DNA of 64,000 nt from Streptomyces sp. NBC_01235 (GCF_035989285.1 NZ_CP108513.1:992001-1056000); one strand, 5' to 3'; shown: positions 19,570-28,311, counted from the first letter of the stretch. Made by a program: numbers and translations. Notes: generated from the sequence alone by a model not told the origin.

Positions 19570-20028
19570 ATGACACATCCCGCACGACACAGCAGAGGCG
19601 GGCTTCCGGCAGCTCTGCGAGAGCTGGAGGACCTGCATACCAGGGTGGACCAGCTCATGCACGCCGCCCTTCCCGGTGGCGGCTTCCCCGGGTTCGGCGC
19701 GGCCGAGCCATGGGCGCCCCTGGCCGACATCGAGGACACCGAGGACGCCTACCTGGTGGAACTGGAGCTGCCCGGAGTGGACAAGGACCAGATCACCGTG
19801 GAGGTCGCCGAAGGCGAACTCGACATCCACGGTGAGATCAGGGAGAGGGAACACACCGGGACGGTCCGCCGGCAGAACCGCCGCATCGGCCAGTTCGACT
19901 ACCGCACCATTCTGCCGCCGAACTCCGACACCGAGCACATCAGCGCGGATCTGAACAACGGAGTCCTCACAGTCAAGGTCCCCAAGACCGAGAAGGGCAA
20001 GGCTCAGCGCATCGAGATCACCGGCTGA
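19570..20028 (+). CDS. Small heat shock protein, Hsp20/alpha-crystallin family
   Basis: A 152-residue chaperone that holds unfolding proteins. The alpha-crystallin domain runs from about residue 48 (PLADIEDTEDAYLVELELPGVDKDQI) to the end, with the family end motif NGVLTVKVPKTE. The ATG at 19570 follows AAGGAGGGATCAGCC. It is last in the Rv1733c-pncB-DUF1876 run with a 50-bp gap. Mycobacterial HspX, a DosR target, is the functional parallel; I infer the same induction here from the shared box. Confidence 0.93.
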   Translation: MTHPARHSRGGLPAALRELEDLHTRVDQLMHAALPGGGFPGFGAAEPWAPLADIEDTEDAYLVELELPGVDKDQITVEVAEGELDIHGEIREREHTGTVRRQNRRIGQFDYRTILPPNSDTEHISADLNNGVLTVKVPKTEKGKAQRIEITG

Positions 20029-20145
20029 GTCGTCGACGGCCGTGCGGGAGCGGGGGCGGGCCATTCCCGGCTGATCGGTCCCGTGCGGCCGCCCGTCGCG
20101 CGTGGCACGTTGGATACAGCACCACTCTGAGGAGAGGGCGGCGTC

Positions 20146-21054
20146 ATGAGAGCGCACCTCGGCGACCAACTCGTCATCGAACGCACGGCGACCGGCGCCG
20201 CCAGGCGCGACGGCGAGATCGTCGGACTCCATCACGAGGACGGAACTCCGCCCTACGACGTGCGCTGGTCGGACACGGACGAAGTGACGCTCGTGTTCCC
20301 CGGACCCGACGCACACATCCACCATCTCGAACACGAACAGCCCCCGACCGCCCACGCCCCTCAAGGCCCCGACACGGCCGAGGCAGAGGCCATGCCACCG
20401 GGGACACTGCGCCCCGGCGACATCGGCCGGCGCGTGGCCGTCGAACGCCGCAGACAGGGACTCAGCCGCGAGGAGACGGCCCGCCGCGCACGCATGTCCC
20501 CCAGCTACCTGGCATACCTGGAGGAACGCCCTGCCGAACCGAGCATGGCGAGCCTCATCAGACTCGCCGACGCACTGGCCACCACCGTCACCACGCTGCG
20601 CGGAGGAGGAACCGAGGTCCCACCCGGCCAGGGACAGTCGCTGCTGCATCCCCGACTACGGGACATCGGCCCGCAGGAATGCCGCACCCTGCTCTCCACC
20701 CACGGCGTGGGGCGCATCGCGGTGTGGGCGTCCGACGGCCGCCCCGCGGTCGTGCCGGTCAACTACGACGTCATCGACGACGTCATCGTCTTCCGGACCG
20801 CGCCGGACTCCACGCCCGCGGCCGCTGTCGGAACCGAGGTCGCCTTCGAGGTCGACCACATGGACGAGGCCCTCAGCCAGGGCTGGAGCGTCCTCGCCGT
20901 CGGCCCCGCGAACGTCGTGACGCAGCCCGACACCGTACGCAGGCTCACCGAACACGCCCACACCACGCCATGGGCAGGCGGTGAACGCGACATGTGGGTC
21001 TCGATCCGGCCCGAACACCTCACCGGCCGCCGCATCACCGCGGCCGAAGGGTGA
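20146..21054 (+). CDS. DUF1918 - HTH (XRE) - pyridoxamine-phosphate-oxidase-like fusion
   Basis: A 302-residue protein with three parts. Residues 1-60 are a DUF1918 domain (GDQLVIERTATGAARRDGEIVGLHHEDG, YDVRWSDT). Residues 85-145 are an XRE-type helix-turn-helix (GDIGRRVAVERRRQGLSREE, RRARMSPSYLAYLE). Residues 160-298 are a split-barrel flavin- or F420-binding domain (RIAVWASDGRPAVVPVNYDVIDD, VAFEVDHMDEALSQGWSVLAVG). The combination suggests a transcription factor that reads a flavin or deazaflavin ligand or redox state. The ATG at 20146 follows GAGGAGAGGGCG. It lies inside the dormancy island but has no clear copy of the DosR-like box. Confidence 0.85.
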   Translation: MRAHLGDQLVIERTATGAARRDGEIVGLHHEDGTPPYDVRWSDTDEVTLVFPGPDAHIHHLEHEQPPTAHAPQGPDTAEAEAMPPGTLRPGDIGRRVAVERRRQGLSREETARRARMSPSYLAYLEERPAEPSMASLIRLADALATTVTTLRGGGTEVPPGQGQSLLHPRLRDIGPQECRTLLSTHGVGRIAVWASDGRPAVVPVNYDVIDDVIVFRTAPDSTPAAAVGTEVAFEVDHMDEALSQGWSVLAVGPANVVTQPDTVRRLTEHAHTTPWAGGERDMWVSIRPEHLTGRRITAAEG

Positions 21055-21138
21055 GGACACGCTCCGCCGAAGAGCCGTACCGTCCCCACACCCCTCGAAG
21101 GGCTTGCGACGACCCGGACGACACCGTCCCACAAGTGG

Positions 21139-21545
21139 GTGACCGCCCTCGTACACGACGCGGTGACCACACCGTCGATGCACAACGCCCAGCCCTGGCA
21201 CTTCCGTTGTCTCCAGCGCAGCCGCGCCTTCGAGGCGTGGGCCGACTTCGAGCGCGCCATGCCGCACTCCGACCCCGACACCTGCGGCCTTCATCTCGGC
21301 TGCGGCGCCGCCCTGTTGAACCTGCGGGCCGCCATCGTCCACGAGGGCCGGCACCCTGAACCCGGCTACTGCCCGACCTCACCGACCGAGCACTCCGCCA
21401 ACGGCACAGCAGCCGCTACCCGTTCGAGGAGAGGCAGATGCCCGAGGCCGTGCGGGAGGCTCTCGGCGCGTCCGCGCCCGGCGAAGGAACGGCACTGACG
21501 TTCCCCGCCTCATGGCATCCCACGGCACGGGTGAGGTCCCGGTAC
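21139..21545 (+). pseudogene. Broken Acg-type nitroreductase
   Basis: The first 75 codons encode a recognisable nitroreductase-like N terminus (TTPSMHNAQPWHFR, MPHSDPDTCGLHLGCGAALLNLR). At about 21360 the frame shifts, and the second frame continues LLPDL..., RQRHSSRYPFEERQMPEAVREALGASAPGEG...TFPASWHP, after which the match is lost. A frameshift, a short internal deletion and the loss of the C-terminal half make a functional product very unlikely. Intact relatives (Rv2032/acg) belong to the DosR regulon, so this is a decayed member of the island. Confidence 0.85.
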
Positions 21546-21746
21546 TTGTCCCAGGTCCTTGAGGAGCGCGCCGGGGCGCCTGGTCCCGGCCGCCGTACGT
21601 CTCCAGCATCGTCGCGACCCGGCCCACCGCTGCCCGGCCGACAGCCACCCGATCCGGGTGTCGGCCCGTATGTCGCGGCGGCGCGCGGGCGGTGCGACGG
21701 TATTCACAGGGGGTCTGTCAGCACCGGACGGAAGGCGGTGGCCTCG

Positions 21747-22646
21747 ATGGAACTCCCGTTGGTCGTGGGCGTCGACGGATCGGACTCCAGTCTGCTGGCG
21801 GTCGACTGGGCGGTGGACGAAGCGGCACGCCACGGGCTGCCGCTGCGGCTGGTCCATGCCTCCCTGTGGGAGCGTTACGAAAGAGCCCGGCCATCCTTGA
21901 GCACCGATCACCCCGCCGGAGAGGTCATGGCGCAGAACATCGTCGCCTCCTGCGCGGAACGTGCCCGGCTTCGCGACCCCGAGGTGAAGGTGTCGGGCGA
22001 CGTACTGGCCGCCGATGCTGTGTCCACGCTGCTGCAGGCCGGGTCCGAGGCATTCGCTCTGGTCACGGGCGTTCATGGGCGCGGCGAGGTCGCCGGGCTT
22101 CTGCTGGGCTCGGTCAGCCTCACGGTGGCCGCTCGTGCCATGTGCCCGGTCATCGTCGTCCGAGGCGAGGAGCGCAACCTTCAGGGGTCCCTCGGCCGGG
22201 TCGTGGTGGGAGTCGGCGATGCGACCGGAGGCACGGGTGCCGTACGGTTCGCCGCCCGCGAGGCCGAGGCGCGGGGCTGCGCCCTGACTGCCGTGCGGGC
22301 CTGGCGCAGTCCGGTTCAGGAGCCGGGCTCCCCTCCCGCAGGGGCCGTCCCGGGGGATCCCCGACTCGCGGCGGACGCCGCCGGGGCGCCCGAGGAGCAA
22401 GCCTCGGCCAACCTCGACGACGCGCTGCGCGAGGTCGTGCGGGAGCATCCCGAGGTCGATGTCAGCCGCCGCGCGGTCGACGGCCCCGCCCACCGTGTCC
22501 TGCTGGAGGCATCGGCCGATGCCGACCTGATCGTCGTCGGCGCTCTGCGCCGGCACGGGCACCTCGGTCTGCAACTCGGCAGTGTCGCCCACGCCCTGCT
22601 GCACCACTCCGCTTGCCCGGTCGCCGTCGTCCCTCATCGGGTCTGA
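21747..22646 (+). CDS. Universal stress protein, two tandem UspA domains
   Basis: A 299-residue tandem UspA protein. Domain 1 begins LPLVVGVDGSDSS and has GVHG-x9-GSVS near 112; domain 2 carries an insertion of about 25 residues (PVQEPGSPPAGAVPGDPR) and ends SACPVAVVPHRV. ATP-binding loops are present in both halves, though the second (GALRRHGH) is less regular. The ATG at 21747 is preferred over a GTG three codons upstream that lies too close to the GGAAGG. This is the third such protein in the island. A strong terminator follows it. Confidence 0.9.
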   Translation: MELPLVVGVDGSDSSLLAVDWAVDEAARHGLPLRLVHASLWERYERARPSLSTDHPAGEVMAQNIVASCAERARLRDPEVKVSGDVLAADAVSTLLQAGSEAFALVTGVHGRGEVAGLLLGSVSLTVAARAMCPVIVVRGEERNLQGSLGRVVVGVGDATGGTGAVRFAAREAEARGCALTAVRAWRSPVQEPGSPPAGAVPGDPRLAADAAGAPEEQASANLDDALREVVREHPEVDVSRRAVDGPAHRVLLEASADADLIVVGALRRHGHLGLQLGSVAHALLHHSACPVAVVPHRV

Positions 22647-22716
22647 GGTTCGCCACCCGACGAGTATGACGACGCCTACCCGGGCACCGTCCTGTGTGAG
22701 AGCGCATGAGACGACG

Positions 22717-22740
22717 AAGCCCCGCCGGAAGGCGGGGCTT
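22717..22740. terminator. Intrinsic terminator between convergent genes
   Basis: A perfect 10-bp stem AAGCCCCGCC / GGCGGGGCTT closes on a GGAA tetraloop. It sits between the plus-strand stress protein (ends 22646) and the minus-strand SPFH gene (ends 22828), so it can serve both directions. Confidence 0.85.
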
Positions 22741-22827
22741 CTGCGCGCGGCGGGCTACGACGGTGTGCGCCGTCCGGCGCGGTCACCGTTGTACTCCGGA
22801 TCTCCGCTTTCCAGCACGCGGAGACGG

Positions 22828-23679
22828 TCACACGGTCTCGGGCACGCCGTTCGGCGTGGCGGCGGGGATCGTCTTGGTGAGGTCGGCGGGCAGCGCCTGG
22901 GAGGTGGCCGATGCCGTCTCCCGGGCGAGGAAGGCGCCGAGTTCGCCGATGGTGCTCATGAGGGGTGCGGGGAAGACGACCGTGCTGTTCTTGTCCACGG
23001 CGATCTCCACCAGGCTCTGCAGGTTGCGCAGTTGCAGGGCCAGGGGGTGGGCCATCATCGTGTCCGAGGCGTCGCCGAGCGCGGCGGCGGCCAGGGACTC
23101 GCCCTCCGCGTTGATGATCTTCGCTCGCTTCTCCCGCTCGGCCTCGGCCTGGCGGGCCATGGCGCGCTTCATGGTGTCCGGCAGCTGGATGTCCTTGAGT
23201 TCGACCAGGGTGACCTGTACGCCCCATTCCGCTGTGGTGACGTCGAGGATCTCGCGGATGTCGAGGTTGATGCGGTCGGTCTCGGAGAGCGTCTCGTCGA
23301 GCGTGTGCTGTCCGACGACTTTCCGCAGGGTGGTCTGGGCGATCTGGTTGATCGCCGCATGGACGTTCTCGACCGCGATGACCGACTTCACCGCGTCGGT
23401 CACCCGGAAGTAGGCGACCGCCGACACGTCCACGCTCACGTTGTCCCGCGTGATGATCCCCTGGGACTGGATGGGCATGGTGACGATCCGCAGCGACACC
23501 CGGTGCAGGACGTCGACGAACGGGATGATGAGCCGCAGCCCCGGATCGCGGGTTCCGACGAGGCGGCCGAAGCGGAACAGCACTCCCTGCTCGTACTGCT
23601 TGACGATTTTCACGGCCATCGCCAGTGCCACGACGGCAAGAACACCGACGACGACCAGAAGGAAGATCAGGACTTCCAT
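22828..23679 (-). CDS. SPFH/Band 7 (slipin-type) membrane protein
   Basis: A 283-residue protein with an N-terminal membrane helix (3-24, VLIFLLVVVGVLAVVALAMAV) and an SPFH domain (VKIVKQYEQGVLFRFGRLVG, RDPGLRLIIPFVDVLHRV, QGIITRDNVSVDVSAVAYFRV), followed by a coiled-coil part (MARQAEAEREKRAKIINAEGE). Slipins form oligomeric membrane scaffolds, often next to NfeD proteases, but no nfeD is nearby. The ATG at 23679 follows GAGGAGCAGTAC. A DosR-like box reads toward this gene about 220 bp upstream. Confidence 0.92.
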   Translation of the reverse strand: MEVLIFLLVVVGVLAVVALAMAVKIVKQYEQGVLFRFGRLVGTRDPGLRLIIPFVDVLHRVSLRIVTMPIQSQGIITRDNVSVDVSAVAYFRVTDAVKSVIAVENVHAAINQIAQTTLRKVVGQHTLDETLSETDRINLDIREILDVTTAEWGVQVTLVELKDIQLPDTMKRAMARQAEAEREKRAKIINAEGESLAAAALGDASDTMMAHPLALQLRNLQSLVEIAVDKNSTVVFPAPLMSTIGELGAFLARETASATSQALPADLTKTIPAATPNGVPETV

Positions 23680-23897
23680 GTACTGCTCCTCGGGATGAGG
23701 ACCACGTCGTTGTCGCGCGAGGTCCCGGGGATGGGGGGGATGGGACGGCGGCGTGTGAGACACGGGGCACTGGCACGCTGCCCGTGTGCTCGGCCCGTCG
23801 TGAGAGCCGCGCCGGCACTCGAGCGGGGCGCGGGAAGCGGTGCGGACCACAGGCCCGCCGTGTGTCCAGCATCCCTTGCCGCGTGCGTCTGCCGCTT

Positions 23898-23912
23898 GGG
23901 CCGAACGGTCCC
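23898..23912 (-). promoter_or_regulatory. DosR-like box GGGACCGTTCGGCCC (minus strand)
   Basis: On the minus strand the sequence reads TCGGGGACCGTTCGGCCCAA (23896-23915), the clearest copy of the shared box, including the flanking AA of the DosR-type 20-mer. It lies in the 464-bp gap between the SPFH gene (minus) and the gene at 24144 (plus). The rest of the gap holds a TGCCCC-AAG-GGGGCA inverted repeat at 23984-23998 and no convincing gene. Confidence 0.6.
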
Positions 23913-24143
23913 CGACCTGCCGCGGGTTTTCAGGGAGGTTCAGCCGTTGTCGGCGGGGGCGTTGCGCGGGCACACACCGTGATTGCCCCAAGGGGGCATG
24001 TCCCCAACGGCACCAGAGGTGTAGCGTCACTCCCAGGTCCCAGACCCCGGCCAGTCGCTCTTCGGTGAAGGCCGTAGAGGTGCGAACCTCGGCCCGGCCA
24101 CCACTCAGTCCGTTCGAACTCACGAACACCAGGGACAAAGCCG

Positions 24144-24638
24144 ATGGGACACACCGTTCGCCTCGTGGGACTGCCCTACATCCAGCGTCAGAACCAGGAC
24201 GGCTCCGCCGACACTCCGACGGCCGGAGTGGAGATTTCCCTCTGCCTGGAACTGCCCCGTGTCACCGACAGCAACCTGGCGATGGGACAGGTGGCCCGCG
24301 CGGTCCTCTCCGCGATCGGAACGCCTGCCTGGCTGCTCCAGGACCTCGCCGAGACAGCCCGTGTCGCCGCTCAGTACATGGTCCTCCACAGCGCGGAGCC
24401 GTCCTACCGACTGCTGCTGAGCGCGGACGAGGACGGAATCGCGGTGGCCGTCACCGACTACACGCCCGCTGCCCTCACCGCTCCGCCGGCCTGGCAGCCG
24501 GTGCCACACGACAGCGGAGTCGAACCCCGGGCAACCCGGATGACCTCCTCCGATGGCATGCAACTCCACCGCACCCCGGACGGTCACCTACGGCTCAGGA
24601 CCGAAAGCCGCTGGAGGAAACCGGCCCCCTCGGCGTGA
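24144..24638 (+). CDS. Uncharacterised 164-residue protein
   Basis: I do not recognise a named family. The protein is soluble, starts MGHTVRLVGLPYIQRQ at the ATG 24144, and its middle (LLQDLAETARVAAQYMVLHSAEPSYRLLLSADEDGIAVAVTDYTP) resembles the helix-strand pattern of the degenerate HATPase-type anti-sigma/ATP-binding proteins that are numerous in Streptomyces. The N-box asparagine and glycine boxes are not clear, so ATP binding is doubtful. The C-terminal 40 residues look disordered. Codon usage is normal for the genome. The upstream gap contains the DosR-like box at 23898. Confidence 0.6.
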   Translation: MGHTVRLVGLPYIQRQNQDGSADTPTAGVEISLCLELPRVTDSNLAMGQVARAVLSAIGTPAWLLQDLAETARVAAQYMVLHSAEPSYRLLLSADEDGIAVAVTDYTPAALTAPPAWQPVPHDSGVEPRATRMTSSDGMQLHRTPDGHLRLRTESRWRKPAPSA

Positions 24639-24949
24639 CCCGCGGAAATTCAGGGCCGTGTTCGTTCCTGAATGGAGAGCACGTCGGGCGACGTGGCGTA
24701 TCGACGGCCACTTGGTGACCTCGCTCTTGAGGCGCGGTGAGTTCGGCGCGAGGACACGTCACCAAGCGGCCGCCTCCGACGATCTGCCCGGGGTCGGGAC
24801 AGCAGCGTCCGGGCAGGAACTGTGACGATCCATGTGCGCGGTGGTCGTCGACGACGCGGACGGCCGCCTGCGAGCCTTCCTCGACACCTGGAGGACATCC
24901 TCTCCGCCAACGGTGTCGCCGTCCTTGACGCCGGTGGCGTCGGACGCTC

Positions 24950-25250
24950 GTGCCGGGTGCGGTGAGGGAGGCGAGGGCGGCGTCGAGGCGGCGGGTGGCC
25001 TCTTCGGCGACGGGGCGCAGGGCGTCGGGTTCGGTGAGGGCGACCATGGTGTTCGGGTCGAGAGCCTGTACGGCGGTGTGGTCGCCGTCGCGGCGGACGA
25101 CGACGTTGCAGGGCAGGAGCAGGCCGATGGAGCGGTCGGTGTCCAGGGCGCGGTGGGCCAGGGACGGGTTGCAGGCGCCGAGGATGACGTAGTCCTCCAT
25201 GTCGTGGTCGAAGTGTTGTTGTATTCGCTGAACCGGCAGGTCTTCCAGGA
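24950..25250 (-). pseudogene. DUF302 gene lacking its 5' end
   Basis: The minus strand encodes the second two thirds of a DUF302 protein (HFDHDMEDYVILGACNPSLAHRALDTD, IGLLLPCNVVVR, PVAEEATRRLDAALASL). The usual N-terminal 30-40 residues are absent; homology stops at about 25250, exactly where transposase-like sequence begins. The usual stop codon after LASL is also gone and the frame runs on into unrelated sequence. I infer a DUF302 gene cut by an insertion and later decayed. Confidence 0.75.
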
Positions 25251-25254
25251 GGCC

Positions 25255-25400
25255 TGACCGAGACCGCGGTGCGGCTGTGGGTCAGCCAGGCCGAGGTCGA
25301 CGCGGGCGAGCGTGACGGGCTGAGCCGCAGCGAACGCGAGGAGTTGGCCGCGCTGCGGCGGGAGAACCGCCGACTGCGGGAGGACGCGGAGATCCAGCTG
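25255..25400 (+). mobile_element. IS3-type transposase OrfA remnant
   Basis: The plus strand encodes LTETAVRLWVSQAEVDAGERDGLSRS, then EREELAALRRENRRLREDAEI. This is the end of the helix-turn-helix and the leucine-zipper of IS3-family OrfA proteins. Neither the N terminus nor any OrfB or terminal inverted repeat is visible. The fragment lies exactly between the truncated DUF302 gene and the truncated response regulator. Confidence 0.75.
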
Positions 25401-25459
25401 CACCGATCTCGGTTGAGCCGGTCGGCCGCCGTTGGACCTCGGGCCGGTGCACGACACCG

Positions 25460-25683
25460 GGCGGGGGGCCAGCAGCTGCCGTGCCGCCTCCAACCCGTTC
25501 ATCCCCGGCATCCGCACGTCCATCAGCACCACGTCGGGGTGGGTGGCGGCGACTGACCTGGATGCCGAACCTCCCGTCGGACGCCTCCCCCACGACATCG
25601 ATGTCGCTCTGCACGGACAACAGCGCGGCGAAACCCGAACGCACCATGTCCTGGTCGTCGACGACGACCACCCGGATGGTCAT
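25460..25683 (-). pseudogene. Truncated, frameshifted response regulator (NarL/LuxR type)
   Basis: Starting at an ATG at 25683, the minus strand reads TIRVVVVDDQDMVRSGFAALLSVQSDIDVVGEASDG, the receiver-domain N terminus with its acidic DD pair. At about 25555 the frame changes and the next frame continues VAATHPDVVLMDVRMPGMNGLEAARQLLAP, holding the phosphoacceptor aspartate. Homology stops there; the rest of the receiver and the whole LuxR output domain are missing. The 273 bp upstream (25684-25956) hold no gene I can support. Confidence 0.85.
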
Positions 25684-25956
25684 GCCCATCTCTCCTCTTC
25701 CGGTCACCTGACGCCCCTGCGGCCCGGTCACCTGGCGGCACGGAGGAATGCCTGCGACGGCATCGCCGTACTCCAGCGGGCAGGGCGCAGACCGGGCTCC
25801 ACTCTCCTCGCACGGCCGGGCCCGCCGCCCTGGGCGAACGGCCTTGAGCAGCCCGCCCGGACAGGCGGGCCCTCGGCCTCACGGCGGATGAGCGGTCCCG
25901 ACGGAGCGGTCCGCCCTGCGCACTGACACAAAAACCATCGTGAAACGACAGAACCA

Positions 25957-25985
25957 TTGACCCATCGTTGCCTCACCTCTAACTT
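25957..25985 (+). promoter_or_regulatory. Putative sigma-70-type promoter for GH43 gene
   Basis: TTGACC (25957-25962) and TAACTT (25980-25985) are separated by 17 bp in an unusually AT-rich stretch about 85 bp upstream of the GH43 start codon. The palindrome at 26005-26024 would lie just downstream of the start point, a normal place for a repressor site. Confidence 0.5.
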
Positions 25986-26004
25986 CTGACCGAATCACCG
26001 AACT

Positions 26005-26024
26005 GTGTCCGATATATCGGACAC
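26005..26024. promoter_or_regulatory. 20-bp perfect palindrome (operator candidate)
   Basis: Half-site GTGTCCGATA followed by its exact complement. It lies 45 bp upstream of the GH43 start codon and about 20 bp downstream of the putative -10. Perfect symmetry over 20 bp in a region otherwise rich in AT steps marks it as a repressor operator, probably for a GntR- or LacI-type sugar regulator. No candidate regulator gene is adjacent. Confidence 0.7.
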
Positions 26025-26068
26025 GCGAGTGCTCCTCGTCCGTCTCGCACGTCTCCCTTGGAGAGCAG

Positions 26069-27469
26069 ATGAACACAAGTCTCCCGTCTGACTCCCAGCC
26101 GTCCCGTCGACGGTTCCTCGGCATGGCTGCCGGTGTCCCACTGGCCGCGATGACCGCCAACCTGACCATCGGGGCAGGCGCCGCCCACGCCGCTGACTCG
26201 GCGTACGTCATGGCCTACTTCACCGAGTCCACGACCATGCTCGAGGCCAACTACGGCCTTCACCTGGCCGTCAGCCGGGACGGTCTGCAGTGGATGCCGC
26301 TGAACCAGAACAACCCCGTGGTCACCCCCACCGAGGGTGCGCTCGGACTGCGCGACCCGTTCATCCTGCGCAAGCAGGACGGCACCTTCGTCGTGCTCGC
26401 CACCGACCTCAAGGGCACCGACTGGACTTACGTCAGCCAGTACGTGCACGTGTGGAACTCGACCGACCTGCGCACCTTCACCGGCTACCACCGGCTGAAG
26501 CTGCACGACATGAACACCCACAGCTGGGCGCCGGAGGCGTTCTGGGACGCGAGCCGCGGGCAGTACGCGCTCATCTACTCCGCCGTCAACTCCAGCGGCC
26601 ACAACGTGATCATGGTCAACTACACGACCGACTTCGTCACGGCCTCGGCGCCCCAGGTCTTCTTCGACCCCGGCTACGACGTGATCGACGGCGACATGGC
26701 CGTGGGCGTGAACGGCGTCAACTACCTGTACTTCAAGAAGAGCGGGACCCTCGTCGGCGCCAAATCCACCTCCCTGAACCCGGGCAGCTTCACTCCGTTC
26801 AGCACCGCCGTCTCCCACGGCGGCACCGAGGCCCCGACCCTGGTCAAGTCCCTCACGTCCAGCAACTGGTACCTGTGGGGCGACACCTACACGCCCAACG
26901 GCGTCTTCTACGCCTGGCAGTCCACGGACCTGTCGGCGGGCACCTGGACCGCGCTCGACCAGCGCCTCTACACCCAGCCGCTCAACTCCAAGCACTGCGG
27001 CATCCAGCCGATCACCTCGACCGTGTACGACAACATGGTCGCGACGTGGGGCGCCCCGGCCTGGAACAGGATCAAGTCGTACAACTTCCCGGGCCGTTAC
27101 GTCCGGCACTCCGACTACGTCGGCCGCATCGACCCGTACCCCTTCGACCCGTACACCGACTCCCAGTGGAAGATCGTGCCCGGTCTCGCCGACAGCTCCG
27201 GCGTGTCCTTCCAGTCGGTCAACCTGCCAACCCGCTACCTGCGGCATTACAGCTACCAACTGAGGCTGGACGCCAACGACGGCACCAGCACGTTCGCCCA
27301 GGACGCCACCTTCCACAAGGAGGCCGGCCTGGCCGACTCCGCCTGGACGTCCTTCCGTTCCCACAACTTCCCGACCCGCTACATCAGGCACTCGGACTAC
27401 GTCCTGCGCATCGACCCGATCGCCACCGCCACCGACCGAGCGGACGCGACCTTCTCCATCGTGTACTGA
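26069..27469 (+). CDS. Secreted GH43 glycosidase with AbfB (CBM42) domain
   Basis: A 466-residue protein exported by the Tat route (SRRRFLGMAAG, then a hydrophobic stretch ending AAHAADS). The five-bladed GH43 domain spans about 45-325, with LRDPFILRKQDG (catalytic-site aspartate region), NTHSWAPEAFWD and GGTEAPTLVKS (candidate general-acid glutamate). An arabinose-binding AbfB/CBM42 trefoil follows (about 335-466, with repeats SYNFPGRYVRHSDY, NLPTRYLRHYSY, NFPTRYIRHSDY). It should release arabinose or xylose side chains from arabinan or arabinoxylan outside the cell. Confidence 0.92.
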   Translation: MNTSLPSDSQPSRRRFLGMAAGVPLAAMTANLTIGAGAAHAADSAYVMAYFTESTTMLEANYGLHLAVSRDGLQWMPLNQNNPVVTPTEGALGLRDPFILRKQDGTFVVLATDLKGTDWTYVSQYVHVWNSTDLRTFTGYHRLKLHDMNTHSWAPEAFWDASRGQYALIYSAVNSSGHNVIMVNYTTDFVTASAPQVFFDPGYDVIDGDMAVGVNGVNYLYFKKSGTLVGAKSTSLNPGSFTPFSTAVSHGGTEAPTLVKSLTSSNWYLWGDTYTPNGVFYAWQSTDLSAGTWTALDQRLYTQPLNSKHCGIQPITSTVYDNMVATWGAPAWNRIKSYNFPGRYVRHSDYVGRIDPYPFDPYTDSQWKIVPGLADSSGVSFQSVNLPTRYLRHYSYQLRLDANDGTSTFAQDATFHKEAGLADSAWTSFRSHNFPTRYIRHSDYVLRIDPIATATDRADATFSIVY

Positions 27470-27541
27470 CGCGCCACGGCCGGTCAGCACTCCTCCCCCA
27501 CTCACCGGAGAGCCGCACGTCCCGTACCGCTGCCCGAAAAT

Positions 27542-27895
27542 GAATCAGACGCATCACCGCCCAGACCCTCGCCGTCGGACTCGCCGTCGTGGGTCTGGCG
27601 ACCCTCGACCGGCAGGAGGCGCCGACGCCCGTGCCCGCCGCACCGGCCGCCGTGAGCACCAACCAGATCGACGTCACACCACCGCCGATGGGCTGGGCGT
27701 CCTGGAACTCCTTCTTCAGCAACATCGATTCCAGCGTGATCGAGCAGCAGGCAGATGCTCTGGTCTCCTCCGGCATGTCGGCGGCCGGCTACAAGTACGT
27801 CAACCTCGACGACGGCTGGTGGCAGGGCGCCCGCGACGCGAACGGCAACATCGTCGTCGGCGAGAACCTGTGGCCGGGCGGCATGAAGGCGGCGA
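27542..27895 (+). pseudogene. GH27 alpha-galactosidase fragment
   Basis: The translated region includes a signal-peptide-like stretch (TLAVGLAVVGLATL) and the GH27 start TPPPMGWASWNSFFSNIDSS, QADALVSSGMSAAGYKYVNLDDGWWQGARDANGN. Homology ends at WPGGMKA near 27890; the catalytic aspartates further on are lost. There is also no usable start: a TGA stands directly before the signal region, and the first in-frame GTG (27589) lies inside it. So both ends are damaged. The following 300 bp encode text I cannot assign (for example FSPLAQRLAETTVESGVTLG). Confidence 0.85.
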
Positions 27896-28311
27896 GGCGC
27901 TGGCAAACGCCGCGGCCGCCCGACGGTGTGTGGGCGGCATCCACCGCAGCTTCTCCCCGCTCGCGCAACGGCTCGCCGAGACGACCGTCGAGTCTGGCGT
28001 CACGCTGGGAAACGATCTGCGCCTCGGTGGCTTCTCCGGGACCGGCGAAGCCGGCTTCATCGTCTCCGCGACCTGGAACCCGGCGGACCGGGCCCCGGAC
28101 CGGCGCGCACCCCGGGACGCCCGCGCTCTCGCGCGTGCAGGACCCGGTGAACGCTCCTGACCGTATGTCGGTCGCGGCCTCGGCCGCGGTGGCACCCGAA
28201 GCGGTCGCTCAGCACCGTGCCGACCTCTCCACCTCTCGCAAGACGACGACCGCCGGCGCCGGGCGGCAGGGAGGCGGCCGCCCCTGGCCAGGTGGAACTG
28301 CTGCCCGTGCC

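Noticed and set aside
22676..23872. Alternative minus-strand frame of 398 codons over the SPFH gene
   Set aside because: Out-of-frame copy of the real gene; no domain and Arg-rich composition.
25684..25976. Small open frames on both strands upstream of GH43
   Set aside because: No ribosome-binding site, no recognisable protein; the tandem CCGGTCACCTG words are a short local repeat only.
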